Assembly (NCBI RefSeq): GCF_030297135.1
Contig: NZ_AP028065.1
Location: 2,542,001 to 2,606,000 of the forward strand
Source of the DNA: Pseudoalteromonas apostichopi
GTDB taxonomy: Bacteria > Pseudomonadota > Gammaproteobacteria > Enterobacterales > Alteromonadaceae
Direction of reading: 5' to 3'
Length of the DNA: 64,000 bases
Shown piece by piece: positions 37,772 to 46,298 of the stretch; within the stretch, counting starts at the first letter, position 1, and each line of letters opens with the position of its first letter. Under the pieces are notes generated by a model. The model ran no database searches and was not told where the DNA came from. It was given only the letters and a program-made list of their open reading frames with translations. A program made the translations under genes and the position numbers.

Positions 37772-40099
37772 ATGGCTGATAAAAAAACTCCTGCAAAAAA
37801 GTCGTCTAGCAAACCTAAGGCGGCATCAAAGAAAAATACCACTAAGCGCTCACGCGCACCCAAAGGCCCAGCTAAAGCCAGTGTAACAAGAAAACTTTGG
37901 TCAATCTTTTGGAAGCTTTCGCTCGCATTGATTATTGCTATGGTGCTGTATCTAATTTATTTAGATGCCAAAATTACCCGTCAGTTTGAAGGCAATAAAT
38001 GGCAGTTACCAGCACAAGTTTATGCCCGTGCAATGAGCTTTTATCCTGGGCAATACTTGTCTCAGCAAGAGGTTATTTGGGAATTGAACCGCTTAAATTA
38101 CTCATCTGTAAATAAGCTAAGCCGTACCGGTCAGTATGTTAAATCAGCCAATAGTATTAAAGTGTATCGCCGTGAGTTTGAGTTTTATGATGGCCTAGAA
38201 GATTCACAAGTAATTGAGCTGCGCTTTTCGGGGCAAAAGTTAGCAACAATCAAAGATAAGTTTGGTCGTCGTTTAAACAGCGCGCGATTAGAGCCGGTAC
38301 AAATTGCCCGAATTGGTAATGACTCAAAACAAGATCGTGAGTTTGTACCGCTTGATAAATTTCCACCGATGCTAAAAGACACCTTGCTGGTGGTTGAGGA
38401 CCGTAATTTTTATCAACACCACGGCGTATCTGTGTGGTCAATTATGCGCGCTCTATACAGTAATATTAAAGCTGGTAGAACAGTGCAAGGCGGTAGTACC
38501 TTAACTCAGCAATTAGCAAAGAATATTTATTTAACCCGTGAGCGATCGCTGGTGCGTAAGTTTAATGAAGCGCTTATCGCATTAATATTAGATTATCGCT
38601 ACAGCAAAGATGAAATATTAGAAGCCTACCTCAATGAAGTGTATTTGGGTCAGTCTTACAATCAAGGTGTTCACGGTATGGGTCTTGCCGCTGAGTTTTA
38701 TTTCTCAAAACCTGTGGATGAACTTGAATACGATCAAATTGCACTGCTTGTGGCTATGGTCAAAGGTCCCTCGTATTACAACCCGCGTCGTTATAGCGAA
38801 CGTGCAATGGAGCGCCGTGATCTCGTACTTCGTTTAATGGTTGAAAATAAGCTTATTGATACTCGAGAATACCGCGCGGCGTTAAAGCGTCCTATTGATA
38901 TTGCACCGATGAAAGACAGCCTGCAAAAGTCATATCCGGGTTACTTAGAGTTGGTTAATCGCGAATTAAAACGTTTGTTACCAGATCAGCAGGTGTTAGA
39001 TGCTGGGGTACGTGTCTTCACCTATTTTGACTTACAAAAGCAAACAGCAATGGAAGAGTCTATTGAAGCAAGTTTACCTTACCTAGAAAGGCGCCCAAAA
39101 ACAGAAGAGCTTGAGGCGGCGATGATCTCTGTTAATGTTGAAAAGGGTGGGGTCTCAGCATTAGTTGCAGGTCGTGACGTACGTTATTTTGGTTTTAACC
39201 GAGTGCTAGATACTAAGCGTAACATTGGCTCATTAGTTAAGCCCGCAGTTTATTTAACAGCATTTGAAAGTGGCAAATTTAATGTTGCCACTTTAGTGGA
39301 TGACTCTCCGCTACAAGTGACTAATGAGCAAGGTAAAGTATGGCAACCTGAGAACTTCGACAAGCAGTTCCGCGGATATATGCCATTATATAAAGCATTT
39401 AGTAATAGTATTAATATTCCTGCAGTTAATACTGGTCTTGATGTTGGTGTAGATAAAGTGGCCGATACCTTGAAGCGTTTAGGTGTAGAAGGGCGTATTG
39501 ATCAATACCCATCATTGCTTTTAGGTGCACTTGAGCTTTCTAGTTTTGAAGTGGCACAGCTTTATACTACCCTTGCCGCAGATGGCCAGTATCGCGAGTT
39601 AACATCTATTTCAGCGCTGACAGATTCAGTCGGTAAAGTACTTTATAAACATGAAGTGGCTTCGCAAAAACGCTTCGACGATGCATCAATTTACATGACT
39701 AAGTACGCAATGAAACGGGTGACCAAAGACGGCACAGCTAAACGTTTAAATGCTCATTTTCCATCAATTCAGCTTGCTGGTAAAACAGGCACCAGTAATG
39801 ACTTACGCGACAGTTGGTTTGCAGGTTTTGACCAAAACACAGTTACTGTTGCATGGATTGGTCGCGACGATAACAAGAGCACAGGTTTAACAGGCAGTGT
39901 TGGTGCACTAGAAGCCTATATTCGCTACCTTAAACCACTCAACCCTGAAGCCATAGCGGATACTCGTCCTGCTTCTATTCGTTGGGCATTCATTAATGAA
40001 GAAACCGGTTTACAAGCACCTCCTGGGTGCGGCAAAGTGGTGCAGCTTCCAATTCGAGCCAGCGAGTTTGAGCCGAGACCAACTTGTGTTAGAGATTAA
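37772..40099 (+). CDS. mrcB: Penicillin-binding protein 1B (bifunctional)
   Basis: Polymerises and crosslinks peptidoglycan. The 775-residue protein has a lysine-rich cytoplasmic tail (1-45), one membrane anchor (LSLALIIAMVLYLIYLDAKI), a UB2H-like region, glycosyltransferase domain GT51 with catalytic glutamate in VVEDRNFYQHHGVS and GGSTLTQQLAKN, and the transpeptidase domain with nucleophile serine in GSLVKPAVYL (SxxK), SNSIN (SxN) and KTGTS. The UB2H region normally meets the activator LpoB, which is not in the window. Length is slightly below E. coli (844). A strong terminator shared with hemL follows. Confidence 0.96.
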   Translation: MADKKTPAKKSSSKPKAASKKNTTKRSRAPKGPAKASVTRKLWSIFWKLSLALIIAMVLYLIYLDAKITRQFEGNKWQLPAQVYARAMSFYPGQYLSQQEVIWELNRLNYSSVNKLSRTGQYVKSANSIKVYRREFEFYDGLEDSQVIELRFSGQKLATIKDKFGRRLNSARLEPVQIARIGNDSKQDREFVPLDKFPPMLKDTLLVVEDRNFYQHHGVSVWSIMRALYSNIKAGRTVQGGSTLTQQLAKNIYLTRERSLVRKFNEALIALILDYRYSKDEILEAYLNEVYLGQSYNQGVHGMGLAAEFYFSKPVDELEYDQIALLVAMVKGPSYYNPRRYSERAMERRDLVLRLMVENKLIDTREYRAALKRPIDIAPMKDSLQKSYPGYLELVNRELKRLLPDQQVLDAGVRVFTYFDLQKQTAMEESIEASLPYLERRPKTEELEAAMISVNVEKGGVSALVAGRDVRYFGFNRVLDTKRNIGSLVKPAVYLTAFESGKFNVATLVDDSPLQVTNEQGKVWQPENFDKQFRGYMPLYKAFSNSINIPAVNTGLDVGVDKVADTLKRLGVEGRIDQYPSLLLGALELSSFEVAQLYTTLAADGQYRELTSISALTDSVGKVLYKHEVASQKRFDDASIYMTKYAMKRVTKDGTAKRLNAHFPSIQLAGKTGTSNDLRDSWFAGFDQNTVTVAWIGRDDNKSTGLTGSVGALEAYIRYLKPLNPEAIADTRPASIRWAFINEETGLQAPPGCGKVVQLPIRASEFEPRPTCVRD

Positions 40100-40135
40100 T
40101 AACACCTTAAATAAACGAATTGGCAAAGAATAAAA

Positions 40136-40168
40136 AAAGCCCCAGCATTGAAAAATGCTGGGGCTTTA
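40136..40168. terminator. Bidirectional terminator between mrcB and hemL
   Basis: AAAGCCCCAGCATT and AATGCTGGGGCTTT form a 14-base stem over GAAA, between A and T runs. It serves both convergent genes. Confidence 0.9.
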
Positions 40169-40189
40169 TATTAGCTTTCTTAACGCTTA

Positions 40190-41470
40190 TTAAAGCTTCG
40201 CGAATGCGCGCTCTGCTGCTGCAATAGTATCGTTGATCTCTTTTTCAGAGTGTTCAGCACATACAAAGCCAGCTTCGAATGCAGAAGGAGCTAGGTAAAC
40301 GCCTTCTTCAAGCATTAAGTGGAAGAACTTTTTAAAGCGCTCTAAATCACACTCAGTCGCTTGTTGGTAACTAGTTACTTTTTCTTTGTCAGTAAAGAAG
40401 AAGCCGTACATGCCACCTGCGTAGTTTGTTGTAAGTGGAATACCTGCTTTTTTCGCTGCGGCTTCAAAGCCTTCACAAATTGCTTTGCTCTTAGCTTCTA
40501 GTTCATCGTGTAGACCTTCAGCGCATAATAACTCAAGCGACTTTAAGCCTGCAGCCATGGCAATTGGGTTACCTGATAATGTACCCGCTTGATAAACTGG
40601 GCCGACAGGTGCGATGAAATCCATGATTTCTTTCTTACCGCCAAATGCACCCACTGGCATACCGCCACCGATTACTTTACCTAGGCAAGTAAGGTCTGGT
40701 TTGATGTTGTAGTAAGCTTGTGCGCCACCTAAAGCAACACGGAAACCTGTCATTACTTCATCAAAAATAAGCACTGATTTGTATTCATCACACACTTCAC
40801 GTAGACCTTCTAAGAAGCCAGGTACAGGTGGAATACAGTTCATGTTGCCAGCAACTGGCTCAACGATGATACAGGCAATGTCATCAGCGTATTTTTCGAA
40901 AATTGCTTTGACTTCATCAAGGTTATTAAACGACACCGTTAATGTGTGCTTAGCAAAATCTTCAGGGATGCCCGGTGAATTAGGAACGCCCATTGTAAGC
41001 GCGCCTGAGCCTGCTTTTACTAGTAGTGAGTCGGCATGACCGTGGTAACAGCCTTCAAACTTTAAGATTTTGTCACGGCCAGTGAAGCCACGCGCTAAGC
41101 GAATTGCACTCATGGTTGCTTCAGTGCCTGAGCTCACCATACGTACTTTTTCGATTGATGGTACGAGCTCTTTTACTTTCTCGGCCATTAAGATTTCAGT
41201 TTCGGTTGGCGCACCATAGCTTAAGCCATTTTCAACGGCTTCTAATACCGCTTGTTTAATAGCTGGGTGGTTGTGACCCATGATCATTGGTCCCCATGAA
41301 CCAACGTAATCGATATAACGGTTACCATCAGCATCAAAGGTAAAAGGACCTTCAGCTTTAGTGATGAATAAAGGAGTACCGCCAACGCCATTGAAGGCAC
41401 GAACTGGTGAGTTAACACCGCCTGGGATTGATTCTTGTGCGCGATTAAAAAGATCTTGGCTAATTGTCAT
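40190..41470 (-). CDS. hemL: Glutamate-1-semialdehyde 2,1-aminomutase
   Basis: PLP enzyme that converts glutamate-1-semialdehyde to 5-aminolevulinate, an early step of haem (and corrin) synthesis by the C5 route. The 426-residue protein has IPGGVNSPVRAFNGVGG at its start, SSGTEATMSAIRLARG, the aspartate contact in LIFDEVMTGFRV, and PLP-binding Lys265 in CLGKVIGGGMPVGAFGG. All match the family. It is monocistronic, with pyrB about 70 bases upstream in the same direction. hemJ, a later haem enzyme, lies 1.2 kb away. Confidence 0.97.
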   Translation of the reverse strand: MTISQDLFNRAQESIPGGVNSPVRAFNGVGGTPLFITKAEGPFTFDADGNRYIDYVGSWGPMIMGHNHPAIKQAVLEAVENGLSYGAPTETEILMAEKVKELVPSIEKVRMVSSGTEATMSAIRLARGFTGRDKILKFEGCYHGHADSLLVKAGSGALTMGVPNSPGIPEDFAKHTLTVSFNNLDEVKAIFEKYADDIACIIVEPVAGNMNCIPPVPGFLEGLREVCDEYKSVLIFDEVMTGFRVALGGAQAYYNIKPDLTCLGKVIGGGMPVGAFGGKKEIMDFIAPVGPVYQAGTLSGNPIAMAAGLKSLELLCAEGLHDELEAKSKAICEGFEAAAKKAGIPLTTNYAGGMYGFFFTDKEKVTSYQQATECDLERFKKFFHLMLEEGVYLAPSAFEAGFVCAEHSEKEINDTIAAAERAFAKL

Positions 41471-41542
41471 GAATAGTCCTATTGGGTTGTCACGTTAAAT
41501 GAGTTGGTTTGCAAGGGCTCAAAGAACCCAAAACGAAGCGTG

Positions 41543-42559
41543 TTAGCTATTACGTTTACGGCTGAACCAAGGCACGTCGACTTCATATTGCTCAACTTTG
41601 TCGGCAACATCTAAGGTTAGAGCAAACAACGCCATGCGAATTAACACGCCATTTTGTACTTGGCGAAAAATTGCTAGGTTGTCGTTGCTATTTAAATCGT
41701 TATCTAGCTCGTTTGCTTCTAAACGGCTATCTCTAGGAAGTGGGTGCATCAGTACTGAGTTGGGCTTACAGTGTGCGTTGTAAATTGCTTGGCTGATACG
41801 AAAACCACCACGGTATTTGTTAGCTTCTTCTTGTGAAGGGAAGCGTTCCTCTTGGATACGGGTTTGATACACAATATCTGCCGCCAAGTTGCCTTCCATT
41901 TTATCCACTACTTGTATTTTATGACCAGCGTTATCAACAGCATCCAAAATGTAGTCTGGCATTTGCAAGCCATCAGGTGCCACCATAGAGAATTTTACGT
42001 CTTTATAATGACAAAGTAGTTTAGATAGAGAATGTACAGTACGGCCATATTTTAAATCACCTACAAGGGCAATGTGCATACCGTCGATACCTTGGTCGAA
42101 ACGACCAAGTTCACGTTCGATGGTTAGTAAGTCAAGCAAGGCTTGTGTCGGGTGCTCATTCGAACCGTCACCGCCATTGATAACAGGTACATCGCAACCT
42201 GTGGCAAATTCAGCAACAGAGCCTGCGTCTGGGTGGCGCATTGCAACTGCATCTGCATACGCTGAGATTACGCGAGCTGTATCATATAAAGACTCACCTT
42301 TTGCTAACGCAGAGCTTTGCATGCCCGTGGTTTCACGAACTAAGCCACCAAGTAAGTTAAATGCAGTGCCGAAGCTTACACGGGTACGTGTACTTGGCTC
42401 AAAGAACAAGTTCGCTAAAATTGCGCCTTCTAAAACATTGGTGCGCTTTTGCTTTTTAGCATAAGGCTCCATTTTCTTAGCAACTGCAAAAATACGTTCA
42501 ATACAATCTCGATCAAGCTGATTGACCGACAGGATATTTTCACCTTGGAAACTTAGCAT
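41543..42559 (-). CDS. pyrB: Aspartate carbamoyltransferase
   Basis: Carbamoylates aspartate in pyrimidine synthesis. The 338-residue protein has the carbamoyl-phosphate loop FFEPSTRTRVSFG near residue 53, HPTQALLDLLT, and the aspartate-binding HPLPRDSRLEANELD. It is about 28 residues longer than E. coli PyrB, with extra N-terminal sequence, and no pyrI regulatory subunit gene is beside it, so allosteric control as in E. coli is doubtful. It stands as a single gene between hemL and hemJ. A second pyrB could exist elsewhere. Confidence 0.94.
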   Translation of the reverse strand: MLSFQGENILSVNQLDRDCIERIFAVAKKMEPYAKKQKRTNVLEGAILANLFFEPSTRTRVSFGTAFNLLGGLVRETTGMQSSALAKGESLYDTARVISAYADAVAMRHPDAGSVAEFATGCDVPVINGGDGSNEHPTQALLDLLTIERELGRFDQGIDGMHIALVGDLKYGRTVHSLSKLLCHYKDVKFSMVAPDGLQMPDYILDAVDNAGHKIQVVDKMEGNLAADIVYQTRIQEERFPSQEEANKYRGGFRISQAIYNAHCKPNSVLMHPLPRDSRLEANELDNDLNSNDNLAIFRQVQNGVLIRMALFALTLDVADKVEQYEVDVPWFSRKRNS

Positions 42560-42663
42560 GGGGTTTGTTCCTAATTACATTTATTGGGCGCTGGCGCTCG
42601 GTATGGGAGGCCGCATAAATTTGCGCAGTACTATAGCAAATTTTTAGCGTACACAGCAGCAAA

Positions 42664-43098
42664 TTATAAGTTAGGTTTAATAATTGCCAGTGCCACTATA
42701 GCTAAAAGGATGAGTACTGGAACTTCATTAAAAATACGGTAAAAGCGATCGCTTCGTGTATTACGGTCATGCTTAAAGTCAGCCAGTAATTTAAAGCAGT
42801 AGCCATGGTAGATGTAAAGAATAATTACTAACACAAGTTTGTAGTGCAGCCACATGCTATATCTAAACCAATCACGGCCATATTCAAAAATAGTGAGTAC
42901 GCCAAACACCAGTGTTAAAACGGCAAACGGTGTAACAAAATAAAGTAAACGACGCTCCATTACTTTAAGCATTGAGTTGCAGGCTTTTTCTTCACTCATT
43001 GCATGGTAAACAAATAGTCTTGGCAGGTAAAAAATACCTGCAAACCAAGCAATCATAAAAAATACGTGGAAAGTTTTATAAACTAATAGTGCAGTCAT
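42664..43098 (-). CDS. hemJ: Protoporphyrinogen IX oxidase HemJ-like protein
   Basis: Membrane protein of the HemJ/UPF0093 family, which oxidises protoporphyrinogen IX in bacteria lacking HemG or HemY. The 144-residue protein has four helices and the family features KTFHVFFMIAWFAGIFYLPRLFVYH with its histidine, RRLLYFVTPFAVLTL, and WLHYKLVLVIILYIYHGYC. The conserved lysine and histidines expected to bind haem are present. It is located between pyrB and the ClC gene. The presence of hemL nearby is consistent with a role in haem synthesis. Confidence 0.88.
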   Translation of the reverse strand: MTALLVYKTFHVFFMIAWFAGIFYLPRLFVYHAMSEEKACNSMLKVMERRLLYFVTPFAVLTLVFGVLTIFEYGRDWFRYSMWLHYKLVLVIILYIYHGYCFKLLADFKHDRNTRSDRFYRIFNEVPVLILLAIVALAIIKPNL

Positions 43099-43118
43099 TT
43101 AAGCATCCATTTTAATTG

Positions 43119-44801
43119 TTATAACAAGCTGTTACGTATGGTAAGGATATGTCTGATTTGGTCCCAACGCAAAAGTCCCATAATTTGTTGGTTATCAAGC
43201 AGGTTGTAAATATACACTGCACCGCTGCGCTTATCTTTTAGTAAGTCAAAGGCATCGGCTAAAGTGGCTTGGCTACTTAAGCCCGCAAGGCTAACATATT
43301 TGATATTACTTTCTTGGTCAGACATCAAACTTAAATCATACTCTGCGAGGCGGTAGCCATTTTCTTCATCATGAACAATAAGAGGGGTTTGGCTATCAAG
43401 GGCATCCAGCGACTCTTTGATTTGTTGTTTGTCGTCACTGTAGAGTAGCTTGAATTGTTCATCCATTTCATCCATCACCCCGACTTTTTGCAATGCTTCG
43501 GTGGCTGGTGATATTTGATATTCAAGCCCTTGGAAATCGAGTTGTTGCATAAAAATAGAGCGGTTACCAAAAAACTGCAGTGCAGTGACATAGGCCGTTG
43601 AGATCACAATCATCGCAGGCACAATAATCTCAGGACTTGAAGTTAACTCCATAACCGTGGTTAAAGCTGCAAGTGGTGCGTGTAATGTCGCGGCCAATAA
43701 CCCTGCCATGCCAAGCATGCTATAGGTACCTGTGATATCAACGCCTGGGCTAATAAACTGTGCAAAAAAGGCCATTAAGGTGCCCATCAAAACTCCTAGC
43801 CCAATAACAGGGCCGATGATTCCGCCGGGGATACCTAAACCAATAGCAAACAAGGTGGCGAGTAATTTGGCAATCAAGATGGTTGTTAAAAACTGCACAT
43901 CGTCAGGTGATTCAATAGCAATAGTAATAGCACTCATACCAGAGCCCATTGCATGAGGGACCATATAAGCAATCAAGCCCGCGATAAATCCTGCCAGTAA
44001 TAGGCGAGGAAACATGCTAAGTGGTTTAAATGTGCGAATTATGAGCATTAAGTTTTGGTTAAACGCATAAGCAACAGCGCCAAGTGCCATACCAAAAATG
44101 ATTAAAAATGGATAATGCCAACCACTCAACGGGTTCATGGTGATAAGCGCAAGCTCTGAAGCATCACCGAAGACAAATTGAGTTGCTAATGCCCCTGTAA
44201 CCGCTGCAAGCATGATGGGCACGAAAATATGCACTTTATATTCCCTGAGCACCACCTCCATTACAAATATGACGGCTGCTAGTGGTGTATTAAACGATGC
44301 GGCAATACCAGCCGCGACACCACAACCCGTAAGAGTGCGCATTGCATTATGGGGAAGGTGTAACTTGTCGGCGAGTAAACTCGCACCTGTTGCGCCCATA
44401 TGTACTGATGGACCTTCTCGACCAACTGAAAAACCACTAATTAGAGCTAGTGCACCACCGACAAATTGGTTGACCGTGTTATAGAGCGGCATATGACCAT
44501 AATGTTTTTTAATGCGGTGTATTACGAATGGGATGCCAAGGCGATAATGCTTAAAGCCTGTTAAGGCGGCAAATAAGGCAATTAATAAGGCTGCACCAAC
44601 AGGCATTATCACCCGTTCGTAAGTTGGTAAAGTGGTAAAATCGTCGGGCTTATCTAAAAATAAGCTTTGAAAAAACATGATGGTGAGGCGAAAAAGTATG
44701 ATCAACACTGCCGCAATTAACCCTGCACTTACACCAAGTAAGCACAATTGCACAGATGTTTTAGGCTTTGCTAGGCGACGTCTTAGTCTCTCAAGCCACA
44801 T
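43119..44801 (-). CDS. ClC-family chloride channel/transporter with CBS-like C-terminus
   Basis: Membrane protein of the ClC family; 560 residues, about 18 helices and a cytoplasmic tail (from about residue 445) resembling a degenerate CBS pair. The external gating glutamate is present in SVGREGPSVHMG, and GIPGGIIGPVIGLG is conserved. Other key residues differ from ClC-ec1: the chloride-site serine motif GSGIP reads RLGIP, the internal proton glutamate position (after FVME) is Val, and the inner-gate tyrosine is apparently Phe (NRSIFMQQ). It could work as a channel or a different anion transporter. It is a neighbour of hemJ, ending 20 bases after that gene's start. Confidence 0.9.
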   Translation of the reverse strand: MWLERLRRRLAKPKTSVQLCLLGVSAGLIAAVLIILFRLTIMFFQSLFLDKPDDFTTLPTYERVIMPVGAALLIALFAALTGFKHYRLGIPFVIHRIKKHYGHMPLYNTVNQFVGGALALISGFSVGREGPSVHMGATGASLLADKLHLPHNAMRTLTGCGVAAGIAASFNTPLAAVIFVMEVVLREYKVHIFVPIMLAAVTGALATQFVFGDASELALITMNPLSGWHYPFLIIFGMALGAVAYAFNQNLMLIIRTFKPLSMFPRLLLAGFIAGLIAYMVPHAMGSGMSAITIAIESPDDVQFLTTILIAKLLATLFAIGLGIPGGIIGPVIGLGVLMGTLMAFFAQFISPGVDITGTYSMLGMAGLLAATLHAPLAALTTVMELTSSPEIIVPAMIVISTAYVTALQFFGNRSIFMQQLDFQGLEYQISPATEALQKVGVMDEMDEQFKLLYSDDKQQIKESLDALDSQTPLIVHDEENGYRLAEYDLSLMSDQESNIKYVSLAGLSSQATLADAFDLLKDKRSGAVYIYNLLDNQQIMGLLRWDQIRHILTIRNSLL

Positions 44802-44899
44802 GCATATTTCCTCACAGCACTTTTGAGCTGCAGTTTAGCAAATCAAATTCACTAAGTCGTTGGGATTTTATAATTTATCCGCATTTTGGGTAAATTTAG

Positions 44900-46228
44900 C
44901 TAATCTGTGCTGTTGTTAATTTGCTTCGTTAATTCAGGTAAGCGAGCGGTAATTGCTTTAGATAATTCATCTACAAGCGGTGCGTGTTTTTTATGAATAA
45001 CTGTGTTTATAGCCAATTGTCTTAAGATAACCACAGAGAAGTCATTTTGAAAAGTGTTGATATCGCTATTCAGTGCAGGGTAGAGCGCATAATCTAGACG
45101 GCCTTTTTTTAACATTTTAAGGGTATGGCTTAAGTCTTCGTTATTAATAATTTCTGCCTTAATATCAAACTCGCTGAGAATTTCGGTATCACCAATAGAG
45201 CTCATAATTCGATTATTTGGTTTAGCTAAAATATCCCGGTCACATGGCCTTGATTTTCGACACAAAAGTACCAAGTTTATAATGCCAAGACTTGGCTCAA
45301 CGACAATCACGTTGTCGAACTTTTTTAGGTTGCTTTTTGAACGCACAATATCACCGTCAACCACGCCTGCGTTCAATAGCAATACGCCTCTTCTAGCCGG
45401 GGTTGCTTGCATCTGAACCTTGATATTTAAATCACTATAAACATCAGCCATTATTTCTTTAAAAGGAGTGATGCGAGGTATATCTATATAGGTTAACAAC
45501 AATTTTTTTGGCCGAGAGTAGTTTGTTGCTAAAGAACTAGTGCCAGCAAATAAATCATTGAGTAAAGTGATTTTAGCCTGATTTTCCGCATTATCTCTCA
45601 TACCAATCACTAACGGGAAGTCTGGAAACTGAGTCACTATTTTTGGCTCTGGGAAGTTCTGCTGCCTTGCAAAGTAATTAAGAACTTTTGGCGCACTAAT
45701 CGCAAAATTAATTTGCTTAGTTTGCATTAAGTGAAACAACTCTTCATCGTTTGTTGTTTTTACTATGCTGTCTTCATAGGATTTGATTACTTTTTTGATA
45801 ACATCAGGGTAGGTGTAGGGCCCAACAACTCCTACTTTATTTTCACTAAAAAGCTGTTCAATATTTTCAAAATCCTGTGGGTTTGACTGGGTAGTAATAA
45901 CCGCTATTTGGGAGTTTAAGATAGTTGGTGAGGCAATAAAACCAGGCATTATTTCTGAAGGCCAAGCAGGATAATAACCAAGGTAGCCTGTTAACTCGGC
46001 TTTTTTTATAGCATCCTGCCAAGGTAAGTATTCAACCTCAAGACTTATAGATTGTTTAGCAAGCGAGCTTCTTAAAAAAGCGATGGCATCTCCGCCATTT
46101 TCCATTTCACTGCTAGCATATGGAGGGAATTCTAGTGAGGTTATTTTCCAAGTTTCTTGTAACCTTGTACTAGCCGCTGAAGATGAGCTGAAAACAAGTA
46201 TAATAAGAGCATAAAAACAAGTGCGCAT
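44900..46228 (-). CDS. Periplasmic solute-binding protein, probably two fused type 2 domains
   Basis: The 442-residue protein has a signal peptide (CFYALIILVFSSSSAAS) and an N-terminal type-2 periplasmic-binding fold (about 25-240; LEFPPYASSEMENGGDAIAF, FAISAPKVLNYFA). A second half from about 245 begins YIDIPRITPFKEI and contains TPARRGVLLLNAGVVDGDIV, a pattern usual near the start of another SBP_bac_3-type domain. Typical single-domain proteins are about 250 residues. No ABC permease is adjacent, but an MHYT-PAS-GGDEF gene follows, so a sensing role is possible. The ligand is unknown. Confidence 0.8.
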   Translation of the reverse strand: MRTCFYALIILVFSSSSAASTRLQETWKITSLEFPPYASSEMENGGDAIAFLRSSLAKQSISLEVEYLPWQDAIKKAELTGYLGYYPAWPSEIMPGFIASPTILNSQIAVITTQSNPQDFENIEQLFSENKVGVVGPYTYPDVIKKVIKSYEDSIVKTTNDEELFHLMQTKQINFAISAPKVLNYFARQQNFPEPKIVTQFPDFPLVIGMRDNAENQAKITLLNDLFAGTSSLATNYSRPKKLLLTYIDIPRITPFKEIMADVYSDLNIKVQMQATPARRGVLLLNAGVVDGDIVRSKSNLKKFDNVIVVEPSLGIINLVLLCRKSRPCDRDILAKPNNRIMSSIGDTEILSEFDIKAEIINNEDLSHTLKMLKKGRLDYALYPALNSDINTFQNDFSVVILRQLAINTVIHKKHAPLVDELSKAITARLPELTKQINNSTD

Positions 46229-46298
46229 GGTAAAAAGTTTTTATTAATTGTTTAATAAGTATACGTCTAAATTAGATTTATTATCAGTATTTATTTGC

